Source of the DNA: Promethearchaeia archaeon
GTDB lineage: Archaea; Asgardarchaeota; Lokiarchaeia; Sigyniarchaeales; SOKP01
Assembly (NCBI GenBank): GCA_029856155.1
Contig: JAHQWL010000093.1
Coordinates: 1 to 64,000, forward strand
DNA length: 64,000 nucleotides
Direction: 5' to 3'
In this document: one piece after another, positions 17,840 through 27,019 of the stretch
Layout: every line of letters starts with the position of its first letter
How positions within the stretch are numbered: position 1 is the first letter of the stretch
The notes under the pieces: model-generated
What the model was told of the DNA's origin: nothing
Database searches by the model: none
Seen by the model: only the letters and a program-made list of their open reading frames with translations
Program-made: the position numbers and the translations under genes

Positions 17840-19030
17840 TTATTTTCGCATTTGAATAAATTTACCTGATTTCATTAACTCACATGGGCTTAAATAAGTT
17901 AATCCTGATTTGACTACAAAGTCTTCTAGCAATTGAGTCCATATTTTATAATTTCTTTTTCCTGCCCCGAAAGGTCCCGGGTTATCCATACCAGCCATCA
18001 TTGAATCATCAATTATTTTATACCCGGAAACAATGCCCTCTTCTAAAAGTTTACACCCTTCATTCAATTGAATAGCCATAAAAAGATCGAAATCGAAAAG
18101 CCCAGCTTTAATATCCTTATTTATAATTGGTTGTCCGTCCTTCCATTCAAAAAGTCCTTTCCCATTTTTCCTTCCTAATTGCCCTTCATTTACTAATCGG
18201 GTTAAATTTTTTCCTGGGGCAAATTGAGGGGACAAAACTTCTTCAAAATATTTCATGACATTATAAATAACATCAAGACCTAAATAGTCCCATCTTGCAA
18301 TTGGTCCAATTTCAATCAACTCTTTTGTATCAGCATCTATTTGTTCCAACGGAATATGATTTTCAATTGCAAAATCAAGTAACCAATTCAAATAAGCACT
18401 GGTTGCTATTGTAAGTCGATTCACAATGAAACCAGGACTCTCTTTTTCAAGAACAGGTAAAAATCTCTTTCCTTTTAGCGCAGGAAGTTGTTGACAAACT
18501 TTTTTAGTAATTTCTACTGTATCCTTTGAAGTTTTATCACCCTTAGTAATTTCGATTAATCTGAGTACAACAATTGGAGTAAAAAAATGACATCCAATTA
18601 CTTTATCCGGCCGTCCACTTGAAGAGGCAATTTTCGTGATGCTCATTGTTGATGTATTTGTAGCCAAGATAGTATGTTTAGGGGCTAATTTCCCTAATTT
18701 TTCAAAAAGGTCTTGTTTAAGTTTCATAATCTCTGGTATTGCTTCAACAATGAAATCTGCTTGTGAAACAGCCTTTTTTAGATCTTCTTCTATTATTAGA
18801 TCTTCCATCAGATTAGAAGCTGTTTGGCCCTCCTTTAGCCTTCCTTTAGCTTCTAATCTTTTTAAACCATTTTCAATTCTGTTTACTGCTTTCTCGAGAA
18901 TTTCATTATTTAGATCATTTAGTATTACCGGCTTAAAACCGCCCATTAAAGCAACTTGGGCTATTTCATGACCCATAGTTCCAGCACCAATAACTGCGAT
19001 TAAATTTATATTGTGTATATTACTCATCAT
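17840..19030 (-). CDS. 3-hydroxyacyl-CoA dehydrogenase
   Basis: NAD-dependent oxidation of 3-hydroxyacyl-CoA to 3-ketoacyl-CoA, or the reverse. The nucleotide-binding GAGTMGHEIA is near the N-terminus. TNTSTMSI and GCHFFTPIVVLRLIEI carry the catalytic His/Glu pair. Two C-terminal 3HCDH helical domains are present (GFIVNRL and DDSMMAGMDNPGPF), so at about 396 residues it is longer than Hbd (about 280) and resembles the dehydrogenase part of FadB without the hydratase. The start is ATG 19030, preceded by GAGG six bases upstream; an ATG at 19048 is less likely. It could work with the acyl-CoA enzymes at 54-64 kb. Confidence 0.9.
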   Translation of the reverse strand: MMSNIHNINLIAVIGAGTMGHEIAQVALMGGFKPVILNDLNNEILEKAVNRIENGLKRLEAKGRLKEGQTASNLMEDLIIEEDLKKAVSQADFIVEAIPEIMKLKQDLFEKLGKLAPKHTILATNTSTMSITKIASSSGRPDKVIGCHFFTPIVVLRLIEITKGDKTSKDTVEITKKVCQQLPALKGKRFLPVLEKESPGFIVNRLTIATSAYLNWLLDFAIENHIPLEQIDADTKELIEIGPIARWDYLGLDVIYNVMKYFEEVLSPQFAPGKNLTRLVNEGQLGRKNGKGLFEWKDGQPIINKDIKAGLFDFDLFMAIQLNEGCKLLEEGIVSGYKIIDDSMMAGMDNPGPFGAGKRNYKIWTQLLEDFVVKSGLTYLSPCELMKSGKFIQMRK

Positions 19031-19111
19031 TTTAATCCTCATTTCCATTGTTAATAATTTTAATTATAACATAAACTTAAGCTTTAACACCTTAAAAAAA
19101 TGTGATTTTGA

Positions 19112-20095
19112 CTAAATAAAAAAAGTTGAAAACAAATACCATGAGAGTATCATTGTTCCTATCCCTAAAAAAATTGAAATGGGTAAACCAGGTAAAATTT
19201 TATTTCTTTTTAATCCTGAAATAGTTATCCCCGTACCAATTATTATAGCAAAAGCAGTAAAAATCATCACTAATAAGTTATTAGATTGAACAAGAGCGCT
19301 AGAAGTAAGCATGCTATAAAATGCTAGATCTCCTATTCCAATCTCTAATTTTGAAGTGTCATACTCATACTCTCCAGTTTCTATCCTTTGTTTTAATTCA
19401 GGTTCTGACAAAACATTCCCTTCCTCTGGATTTGAAGCAATATCAATCATTTGCTTGATTGGTCCATGCTTATAAAGCACAGCGAAAATATCCCAACACG
19501 AAATCCCAATTAGGATGGCTAAAGTAGTCCATAAAGGCATTAAAACCCCCATTGACGCTCCAATTAATAGCCCTATATATAGAACAATAAAGTTTTTAAT
19601 TTTTATTGATCTTGAAGTGAAATATAAATAGAGCATTATTATTGTGAAAACTGCTGCTAAAAAAATCAATTCATAGTAAAATAAATAAAATAATATTGGT
19701 GTTCTAGAAAATAATAAATATATTATTATATAACCAAAAAAATAAGTTTGAAAAAATCCAATTAATCCAAAACTAAATCCAAAGATATACATTAAAACTC
19801 CAATACCTTTTCTTTTAATTATGAAAATAATTATAAATGCTGAGAAGACTGCTAATGCTGTATAAATTAAACCATTTAAAAGCCCTCCTAATGCGCCCAT
19901 TTCACTTTCTGAAAAATATCCCCCGTCTATCTGAATTCCCGCTTCAACATAAGCTAAATAGGCTAAAATCCCCGCTATAGCCACAACGAGAATAATTGGT
20001 ATAGGATATAATTTTCTTTTTATACTATAAGTCGGAAAAAAGTGAGGGATAAAATCTTTTTTAATAATTTCTTTATCTTCTGGTAATTCTGTCAT
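19112..20095 (-). CDS. Presenilin-like intramembrane aspartyl protease (A22)
   Basis: Polytopic membrane protein, 327 residues and about nine hydrophobic segments. The two catalytic aspartates are D202 in SCWDIFAVLY and D256 in GIGD (253-256), the GxGD signature of presenilins and signal peptide peptidases. The C-terminal LPGLPISIFLG (301-311) matches the PAL region of presenilins, with PGL for PAL. The order TM6-Asp, hydrophilic loop, GxGD, PAL is preserved, and the loop between the aspartates (about 215-250) is short and acidic. It would cleave membrane-embedded substrates. No nicastrin, Aph-1 or Pen-2 homologue is beside it. Confidence 0.85.
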   Translation of the reverse strand: MTELPEDKEIIKKDFIPHFFPTYSIKRKLYPIPIILVVAIAGILAYLAYVEAGIQIDGGYFSESEMGALGGLLNGLIYTALAVFSAFIIIFIIKRKGIGVLMYIFGFSFGLIGFFQTYFFGYIIIYLLFSRTPILFYLFYYELIFLAAVFTIIMLYLYFTSRSIKIKNFIVLYIGLLIGASMGVLMPLWTTLAILIGISCWDIFAVLYKHGPIKQMIDIASNPEEGNVLSEPELKQRIETGEYEYDTSKLEIGIGDLAFYSMLTSSALVQSNNLLVMIFTAFAIIIGTGITISGLKRNKILPGLPISIFLGIGTMILSWYLFSTFFI

Positions 20096-20249
20096 ATTCT
20101 CGAATAATTATTTAAATAAAATATAATTTTTAATTTGTTATATTAATCATAACTTAAATACCTATTAATTACAATTTTAATCCTAATCTTCTGACATCTT
20201 TACCGTTGAAAGAAACTTCTTATAGAACGAAACTTTTATTACTCTGATA

Positions 20250-20990
20250 ATGCCAAAACTTCAGAGATATGAACAAAAAATCCGAAAATACAAAGAAAAA
20301 TTAAAAACTTTAATTACACGAATAGGAATTTCTTACCCTAAAGAATTTGAATTAATAGATGAAGTATCAGAAAATCTAATATTACCATGTCACTTAGGAA
20401 TTCTTTTTTTCGGAGATTTTGACATCATTTCCTTTGAAAAAATTAAAAATCATTTAAATCAAATTTTTGATTCTTTTTTTTTTGGTATTAGAAATTTGGG
20501 GGCATATAATTTTTCTAGTGAGATTTTTTCCAAAGGTGTGAAAAAAGAATACAAAGAAATGAAAAAGTCTTCTAATAAAATTAGAATACATCCAACAAAT
20601 AAATTCTATCAAATTTTAATTGATGAACGAATTAAAAAAAATCTTGGAATGATAATTGCAATTACTAATCTTCCTATATATTCAAGCAAAAATGACAATA
20701 TTTTATTTTTATATGGAGAAGCTCATTTAAAACATCGTTGTGCTGTAATCTCCTCATTTGAATTAAAAGATTATAATACACCAGAAAATCATTCAGTTTT
20801 TGAAAAACGAGTTTTTAAAGAAATTTGCCATGAAATTGGTCATTTAATCTTAGGTCCTGATCATTGTCACGATAATTTATGCGTTATGCGATTCTCGAAT
20901 AACATAAATGAAATTGATAAAAAGTCAAGTGGATTTTGCGATAAATGTGAAATGAAATTAAATGAAATTAGAAAAAACTCCAACTTTTGA
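20250..20990 (+). CDS. amzA: Archaemetzincin-type zinc metallopeptidase
   Basis: Cytoplasmic metallopeptidase of family M54. The extended zinc motif reads HEIGHLILGPDHC, then CVM, and FCDKC about 20 residues further, giving both the catalytic zinc site and the four-cysteine structural zinc site that define archaemetzincins. At 246 residues it is longer than typical archaeal members (about 180-200) because of a lysine-rich helical N-terminus (residues 1-35) and an insertion near 100-120. No signal peptide. The start is ATG 20250. Its substrate is unknown. It is convergent with the glycosyltransferase gene. Confidence 0.88.
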   Translation: MPKLQRYEQKIRKYKEKLKTLITRIGISYPKEFELIDEVSENLILPCHLGILFFGDFDIISFEKIKNHLNQIFDSFFFGIRNLGAYNFSSEIFSKGVKKEYKEMKKSSNKIRIHPTNKFYQILIDERIKKNLGMIIAITNLPIYSSKNDNILFLYGEAHLKHRCAVISSFELKDYNTPENHSVFEKRVFKEICHEIGHLILGPDHCHDNLCVMRFSNNINEIDKKSSGFCDKCEMKLNEIRKNSNF

Positions 20991-21001
20991 TTTAGAAATT
21001 C

Positions 21002-22252
21002 TTAAAAAGAGATAATAGGTAATTTGTGGATAAATTCCTTAACTAATTCCACTCGTTCCTTTCTCTCTTGCTTATAATATCTGAGAGGATAAAGTTCATT
21101 AATTACAAATTTGTATATTTCTATCCAAGTTTTAGCAACTTTACTAATTTGATAGTTTTTAGCGACAATTTTCGCATTTTTGCCCATCTCTGCTCGTAAA
21201 GCATCATCTTTGAATAAACTCACAACCTTATCTTTGAAATCATTTAGATTATTAGCGAGATACCCTGTTTTACCATGTTGAATAACATTTGAAATTCCTG
21301 TTGCGTTAGCTCCTACACAAGGAGTGCCCTGTGCCATTGCTTCAATTAATACTAAACCTTCTGCTTCGATCCATGACCAAAGACAAGATAAATCAGCAGT
21401 GTTATATAATTTTAATAGATCTGTAAAGGGTACATGGCCTAGGTAAGAAACATTATCTCTATAATGTTTCTTATTAATTAATTTCTTAACGGGGGAGCTT
21501 GATGGTCCATCACTTCCTACTAGTACTAAGTGTGAATCTGGTACCTCTTTTTGGATTTTTTTGAACGTTTTGATTATACTTAATTGGTTTTTTTCAGGAG
21601 ATAGCCTTGACGCATATAAAAGAATCTTTTTACTATCCAAATTGTACTTATCTCGTATTCCGTTTTCTTTTACGTCTGTAAAATATAAATCAGAAATTCC
21701 ATTGGTCAAACAAACAATAGGTTCCTTAAATCTTTGATCTCTAAGTAAATCTTTTTTCGATTTCGTTGGAACCGAAACAAGATCATATTTATCAAGAATG
21801 TGTCTTTCATATCGCCAAACCCAATCCATTCTCGAAAGCAATTTTCCAAGAACAGGAATATATTGGGCGGTATAAAATGAAAGTGGGGAATTATGTGTCC
21901 CTACCATCGGAATACCCAAATATTTAGCCCAATTAATTGCTAAAGATCCAAAACTCGCATGTGTATGAATATGTGCTATATCTAGATAATCATGAGAACA
22001 GAAAAAGTATTTATGTAGAGGAACGCTGAGTACAAAGCCAGTTTTAGGAGCTATCTTTGCCCCGAAAAAGTTATGGAGATGGAGGTTTGGAGGTTTGGTT
22101 TTAGGTTTTTCAATCCCAGGTGCGAATACATGTACGTTATGTCCAGTATATTTAGCAATTGCTTCAGCAAGATTTCTACAAGCAATTGCAGTTCCATTAA
22201 CTTGTGAATACATAGATGTGAAAAATCCGATATCAAGTTTTTGTTTAACCAT
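21002..22252 (-). CDS. GT4-family glycosyltransferase
   Basis: GT-B fold glycosyltransferase, 416 residues. The N-terminal half has FFTSMYSQVNGTAIACRNLAEAI (acceptor side). The C-terminal half has LYASRLSPEKNQLSIIKTF, LVLVGSDG and EAEGLVLIEAMAQGTPCVGANATG, where the EX7E-type glutamates bind the donor. Among known families it most resembles diacylglycerol or phosphatidylinositol glucosyl/mannosyltransferases, so a lipid acceptor is plausible but not shown. The start is ATG 22252. It stands alone on the minus strand. Confidence 0.85.
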   Translation of the reverse strand: MVKQKLDIGFFTSMYSQVNGTAIACRNLAEAIAKYTGHNVHVFAPGIEKPKTKPPNLHLHNFFGAKIAPKTGFVLSVPLHKYFFCSHDYLDIAHIHTHASFGSLAINWAKYLGIPMVGTHNSPLSFYTAQYIPVLGKLLSRMDWVWRYERHILDKYDLVSVPTKSKKDLLRDQRFKEPIVCLTNGISDLYFTDVKENGIRDKYNLDSKKILLYASRLSPEKNQLSIIKTFKKIQKEVPDSHLVLVGSDGPSSSPVKKLINKKHYRDNVSYLGHVPFTDLLKLYNTADLSCLWSWIEAEGLVLIEAMAQGTPCVGANATGISNVIQHGKTGYLANNLNDFKDKVVSLFKDDALRAEMGKNAKIVAKNYQISKVAKTWIEIYKFVINELYPLRYYKQERKERVELVKEFIHKLPIISF

Positions 22253-22829
22253 ATTGCATCAAAGAAAAAAGATTTAAGTTTCTAGAGAAGTCCTTAAGAA
22301 CAAAAGACATGATTTTTATTTACTAATTTAATTAAACACGTATTTATATAAAAAGATGTAATATTTAATAAAAAAAATTCGATTTTTTAATAAGAAAAAA
22401 AAGCTTCAAATTGAGGTTAATTGATACATCTTGGGAAATGGTTAATTAGGTGATTAGATAAACAAATTAATTATGTAGATTTTAATTAATAAAGGTTTTT
22501 CTCACACAAAATATATTAGAACGATTTTGACAACAAAAATTTTTTATGTGAATATATTCCTCAAATCATTAATTATGTAAACATCACTAACAAATTCGAT
22601 AAAATCATGATAATCTGATTAAAATTTAGTAAAAATACCTACAATTCCGCTTTAAATTGATTTTTATTCTTATGTAGCATTTTTATTTTGATTTATGCTC
22701 ATTATTTAAACAACCTTTAAATTTTAACTAATACATTTAATGTAAAATCCTTTATGAAATACCTTATTGGATATGAATTTAAAATTAAAAATAATAAATT
22801 TTTTTTGGCTAGCACCATAACTCATAATT
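22253..22829. other. Intergenic region, no gene recognised
   Basis: 577 bases of very A+T-rich sequence between the divergent glycosyltransferase and a 59-residue gene. I see only frames of about 15 codons, no tRNA-like or convincing C/D-box structure, and no tandem repeat. It must hold the two promoters. Confidence 0.5.
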
Positions 22830-23009
22830 ATGGACTCAATTGAGGAAAAAATAATTATTAATGAAATTATGAATCAAAGAAGATTATCATATTCTATTGA
22901 AGTTTTAGAAGTCCAAGGAGATAAATATACCGTACGTAATAATTTTGGCTCCACAATTACTTATGTGAAAAAAGGAGAGAATTATTTCACAGAAGAAGAG
23001 TTAGAATAA
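22830..23009 (+). CDS. Hypothetical 59-residue protein
   Basis: Intact frame from ATG 22830. The product is MDSIEEKIIINEIM followed by strand-like stretches SYSIEVLEVQGDKYTVRN and TITYVKKGENYF, ending in acidic EEELE. The sequence looks like a small beta-barrel or ribbon fold and has no cysteines. The frame is protein-like (amphipathic strands, no low complexity), but no family is recognised. The next gene on the strand is the unknown protein starting near 23178. Confidence 0.45.
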   Translation: MDSIEEKIIINEIMNQRRLSYSIEVLEVQGDKYTVRNNFGSTITYVKKGENYFTEEELE

Positions 23010-23138
23010 AAGTCTAAAAATTACTTACTTCTAAAAGTCTATTATTTTTTAATTAATAAAAAAAGAGGTTATATTAAATTTTAGATAAGAATTTAAAATA
23101 CTAATTTTATAAGTAAATTAATAACATTAATAAAATAT

Positions 23139-23146
23139 TATAAAAT
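23139..23146 (+). promoter_or_regulatory. TATA-like box before the unknown gene at 23178
   Basis: TATAAAAT, the same octamer as before the XPD gene. Transcription would start near 23168, ten bases ahead of an in-frame ATA (23178-23180) that is preceded by AAGAAGG. Confidence 0.35.
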
Positions 23147-23177
23147 AACCAGTTGATAAAATATTCGCCGAAGAAGG

Positions 23178-24296
23178 ATAGGATCTGATAGTACTGAGAG
23201 TAAATTCATTGAAAAGTTTCGAGCGGTCCTTGATGATCATACATCACTTTCAATCTATAATAAAAAAAAGCGATCATTTTGTATTATTCGAAAAGATTTA
23301 GCAAAATCGTATGAGATTGAAGTTGATGCTTCAGAAGCTCCTATCCTAAATAAAGTGCTAAGCGATCCCGAGCCTTATGAAAGTTCGATGGCAGATTTAA
23401 AAATATTAGAGGAAGAAATATTCCCAATAAATCAAGCTTTTCAGAAAGTATTTGGAATAGATAAAGAACTTAAGTTGAATTCAATTAAATTAGCTATAGG
23501 TAGTAATTATAATGATTATGTGACAATTGGAGAAAATGATTTGATTAAATTCGAGGTTAAACCTACACTGAGCGGATTAATGAGATTCATAAAAGAAAAT
23601 AAAGAAAGCATTTTAGGATTTTTAGATTGTGAGTATATAAGTGAAGAAGGAAATGTTATATATCTAAGTTGTGGGAAAAAAAATTTATCCGATAATATCA
23701 CCTCAATTAAAGTGTTAATCCTTGCATCCATGCAACAAAGAGGATTTTTTCTTCAACAAGAACATAAATATTATGGGCTTCAACTTTATTTAATCATAGA
23801 ATCCAGAAAACCAAATGATGTTAAATTACTTGAGTTATTAAGGGAATTAGATATTGATTGGGAATTAGTCTATTTTAGAAGAAAACTTGCAATCCATGAT
23901 TGGACAGAGATAGAGTGTGAAAGGAATTCAGAAAATCTCAAAAGTTATCTTCGTGCAAAATTTGAAACCTTAAATTATTTTGACGTAAATAATATTATAA
24001 GATTAATAGTAAAAAATCAATTACCTTTTAAAGTTGCTCAAAAAATGGCTTCTTTGTTATATAAAATGAAAAATCAGCGATCTACTCAATTTCAGGATAA
24101 CCGGTATCAAGAGAGTTCGTATCAAGAAGATCAAATTCAACAGGATGAGTATTCAATTACTCTTAAAAAAGCAGAAGTCGCTGCTGCGGCTAAACTCGCT
24201 TGTGCATACTTAGGAATCCAGAAAAAGATCAAGTATGATCGAGATATATCTGATGCGGAGATTCTTAAATATGAAACAGAATTAACAAACATATAA
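23178..24296 (+). CDS. Unknown protein, no canonical start at its 5' end
   Basis: The first canonical start in frame is GTG 23355, giving 313 residues, but the frame stays open upstream to a stop at 23157-23159. The added codons read like real protein (KFIEKFRAVLDDHTSLSIYN, then RSFCIIRKDLAKSYEIEVDA). No ATG, GTG or TTG lies in that stretch; ATA 23178 is the best-placed candidate, giving about 372 residues. Alternatively a frameshift joins it to TTG 23153 in another frame. The protein is acidic, mostly mixed alpha/beta, with a glutamine-rich linker near the C-terminus (QDNRYQESSYQEDQIQQDEY) and a final alanine-rich helix (KKAEVAAAAKLACAY). No family recognised. Confidence 0.55.
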   Translation: MGSDSTESKFIEKFRAVLDDHTSLSIYNKKKRSFCIIRKDLAKSYEIEVDASEAPILNKVLSDPEPYESSMADLKILEEEIFPINQAFQKVFGIDKELKLNSIKLAIGSNYNDYVTIGENDLIKFEVKPTLSGLMRFIKENKESILGFLDCEYISEEGNVIYLSCGKKNLSDNITSIKVLILASMQQRGFFLQQEHKYYGLQLYLIIESRKPNDVKLLELLRELDIDWELVYFRRKLAIHDWTEIECERNSENLKSYLRAKFETLNYFDVNNIIRLIVKNQLPFKVAQKMASLLYKMKNQRSTQFQDNRYQESSYQEDQIQQDEYSITLKKAEVAAAAKLACAYLGIQKKIKYDRDISDAEILKYETELTNI

Positions 24297-24304
24297 TTTC
24301 CCCT

Positions 24305-24326
24305 TTTTTTTTAACTTAAAAAAAAA
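24305..24326. terminator. Bidirectional T-tract terminator
   Basis: T8 at 24305-24312 follows the plus-strand gene ending at 24296, and A9 at 24318-24326 is a T9 tract for mch on the minus strand, with only AACTT between. The convergent arrangement makes paired oligo-T termination likely. Confidence 0.45.
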
Positions 24327-24365
24327 CCATAAGAATTATAAATAGGTTAAAGTATTCATTGTTCA

Positions 24366-25361
24366 TTAGGTTAATCCATAAGATTGTCTTAATAATTCAT
24401 GATTTACACTTCCAACTGATATACTTTTTCCTGTTTTAATGTTATTTACTGTATAAATTGCTGGAGCAAATAATCCAGGATCAATCTCATAAAAATTATA
24501 ATTTGCAGCTTTAAATGTCTCTAAAAAGGGTTTTCCATAACTAGACGATGTATTAGCTGGTGCTTTTTTAAGAAGTTCAAATATTTCTTCTTCTTTTTCT
24601 TTTTCAACATTTATGGTATAATAAGTTAAACCCGCAGCACTTATGGAATCGTTTGTACGTCCCATTGCTCCAAGATCATCTTTCGCAATGGGAGCAATCG
24701 TTGTAGTACCAAAACCATCACTTATCATATCAATTGGAAATTTTATTTCATGTAATTTATGAATTCCTGTTTCTACTATTCTAGCGGCTACTTGAATGGA
24801 ACCCGTCAAACTTGCAGTTGGAGCGCATATCGCATAAGTATTATTTGGATTAACACCACATTTATTGGCTACAATATCCATAACTTCTTCATTTGGCAAT
24901 TTTGGAGTTTCAAAAACAATAATAGCGCAATTAGAATCATCGTTATAGTCTAATTCTTCGAATATTTTTTCTACTTTACTCTTAGCACGAGCAGGTCCTG
25001 ATCCTAAGGATTGAAATATAACTTTTTTTTTCAATTCTCCATCTTTTTCAACTTCTTTTTTCAATTTAACATTCCAACCCGCTAACTGAGATGCCATACA
25101 CGAGATTATTGGTTCTGAAGTATAAATATTGACACTTGGTATGTAATGTCCATCAAGATTATAAGAAGAAAATTCAACAGTCCCTAACCCACCCATGCAA
25201 ATTTCTCCAACAAGTTTTCCTCCACCCCAAGATGCTTGACTCATATCAAGAATAGTAGAGCCATTATCTAATTTATTTATCTTTGCATTATAGTATTCCT
25301 TATTTTGTATGATTTTTTCAGTGATATTTTTAGCCAATTCATTAATTTTTACGTGATGCAC
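24366..25361 (-). CDS. mch: Methenyl-H4MPT cyclohydrolase
   Basis: Interconverts N5-formyl-H4MPT and N5,N10-methenyl-H4MPT. Mch features include SQASWGGGKLVGEICMGGLGTVEF near the N-terminus (split here by residues 60-83), APTASLTGSIQVAARIVETG in the middle, and GFGTTTIAPIAKDDLGAMGRTND. Length is 331 residues, slightly over the usual 315-320. The start is GTG 25361, with GGTGA six bases upstream. The gene is alone, with no other C1 gene adjacent; mtd and ftr lie about 7-8 kb away. It acts between Ftr and Mtd in the H4MPT branch. Confidence 0.93.
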   Translation of the reverse strand: MHHVKINELAKNITEKIIQNKEYYNAKINKLDNGSTILDMSQASWGGGKLVGEICMGGLGTVEFSSYNLDGHYIPSVNIYTSEPIISCMASQLAGWNVKLKKEVEKDGELKKKVIFQSLGSGPARAKSKVEKIFEELDYNDDSNCAIIVFETPKLPNEEVMDIVANKCGVNPNNTYAICAPTASLTGSIQVAARIVETGIHKLHEIKFPIDMISDGFGTTTIAPIAKDDLGAMGRTNDSISAAGLTYYTINVEKEKEEEIFELLKKAPANTSSSYGKPFLETFKAANYNFYEIDPGLFAPAIYTVNNIKTGKSISVGSVNHELLRQSYGLT

Positions 25362-25471
25362 TTATTTTCACCTTATTAAATTTACTTTTTTTAATTGAGT
25401 ATTTATTATTAATTTGATATTTTAATTTAATATAATATTAATTTTGCATTTATGATTATCTACTTCTATAT

Positions 25472-26995
25472 ATGATGAATGACGCGAATAACAAAATAGA
25501 AAGGTTTATTGAAGCCATAAAGATTGTAAAGGACAACTTTCTTAAAAGTTTGAAAGAAATGAACTCATGTATTCATATATATACGCATTTAGACGCTGAT
25601 GGACTGAGTTCAGGTGCAATCTTAGGTAAATCTTTATTTAGAGAAAATATTCCCTTTCAAATCACTGTGTTACGTCAATTAGAAAAGGAAGAAATTAAAA
25701 AAATCTCTGATAATATCAAAGAATTTAAAAATTTTTTAATTTTTACTGATTTTGGAAGTGGCCAGTACCTAGAACTTCAAAAACAGCTGATTCTGAAAGA
25801 AAATTTTAATTCTCTTATTATATTAGATCATCATCTACCTCAGAATATATCATCTAAGAAAGATATTGATTTAATTAGGGAAGTTCATAAAAACTCATAT
25901 CAATGGCACCTTAATCCTTATTTTTTTGGATTTGATGGAAGTTTAGAGATATCTGGAGCGGGTTTAAGCTACTTTTTTGCGAAATCTTTAAATAAAAATA
26001 ATATTGACATGGCACCAATTGCCCTTGTAGGAGCAATCGGTGATATTCAAAATCAAGGTCCAAACAAATCATTTTTTGGTATAAATTCAATAATTTTAGA
26101 AGATGCTAAGAATCTCGGACTTATTGAAATAATAAATGATTTAAATTTTTCTTCGATAAAACCCTTAAATGAAGCTATTGCTTATTCTAAAGAGATTAAT
26201 CTGCCCGGATTAACTGGTGATGTCAATAGAACTCTTATATTTTTACAAACTTTAGGGATATTGATGGAAAATTCAAATGGTGATATAAGAACCCTAAATG
26301 AACTCAATAAGGATGAAAAACAAAAGATTTCTACTGCAATAATTGAATATGCTTCAGTAAAACTTGATATTGAACCCAGTAAAATCGTAGAAAAATTAAT
26401 AGTAAATAGATATTTACTGAAAAATGAGGTTGTTGGTTCAGAATTCTATGACATATCCGAATTTTCTAACCTTTTAAATGCTTGTGGACGAACAAATAGT
26501 GCTTCATTAGGAATCGCTTTAGCAATGGGAGATAGGAAAATGGCATACCAGAAATCTCAAGAAATACTGTTAGATTATAAGAAATTGTTAATGACGAGTC
26601 TTAGATGGTTAAAAGAAAATCAAAAAATTCAACAAATGGAATTTATTCAATATTTTTTCGGAGAGGATAATATCCCAGAAAAAATTATTGGAACTATTGC
26701 TTCAATGCTAGTTTTTGAAAATAGTGAAGGATTTGATAAAGCAAAACCCATATTTGGTTTAGCAATAAGAGAAGATGAGAATGTTTATAAAGTTTCGGGA
26801 AGAGCACATAGGTATATTGTAAACAAAGGTGTAAATCTTTCACAAATAATTAGAGAAGCATGTGAAAAATCAAATTTAGATGTCTTAGGTGGTGGTCATC
26901 CTCCGGCGGCGGGAACAAAAATCCCTATAGATAAAGCAGAAACATTTCTTGAAAATTGCAATATCGCAGTACGAAATCAATTACAAAATAAATAA
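25472..26995 (+). CDS. DHH-family phosphoesterase, RecJ-like
   Basis: Archaeal RecJ-like (GAN-type) single-strand-specific exonuclease or related DHH phosphoesterase, 507 residues. Motif I is THLDADGLSSGA, motif III is ILDHHLPQ, GAIGDIQNQG is the next metal-binding block, and the DHHA1 domain ends in GGGHPPAAGTKIP near the C-terminus. In archaea such proteins associate with the CMG replisome, but nanoRNase-type activity is also possible. The start is ATG 25472 (a second ATG follows directly). It is convergent with the beta-CASP nuclease gene. Confidence 0.85.
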   Translation: MMNDANNKIERFIEAIKIVKDNFLKSLKEMNSCIHIYTHLDADGLSSGAILGKSLFRENIPFQITVLRQLEKEEIKKISDNIKEFKNFLIFTDFGSGQYLELQKQLILKENFNSLIILDHHLPQNISSKKDIDLIREVHKNSYQWHLNPYFFGFDGSLEISGAGLSYFFAKSLNKNNIDMAPIALVGAIGDIQNQGPNKSFFGINSIILEDAKNLGLIEIINDLNFSSIKPLNEAIAYSKEINLPGLTGDVNRTLIFLQTLGILMENSNGDIRTLNELNKDEKQKISTAIIEYASVKLDIEPSKIVEKLIVNRYLLKNEVVGSEFYDISEFSNLLNACGRTNSASLGIALAMGDRKMAYQKSQEILLDYKKLLMTSLRWLKENQKIQQMEFIQYFFGEDNIPEKIIGTIASMLVFENSEGFDKAKPIFGLAIREDENVYKVSGRAHRYIVNKGVNLSQIIREACEKSNLDVLGGGHPPAAGTKIPIDKAETFLENCNIAVRNQLQNK

Positions 26996-27019
26996 TATTG
27001 TGTAATAAAACGATTTAAT

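Noticed and set aside
22253..22829. RNA gene in the long intergenic region
   Set aside because: No cloverleaf, no T-loop-like GGTTCRA sequence and no paired C and D boxes were seen.
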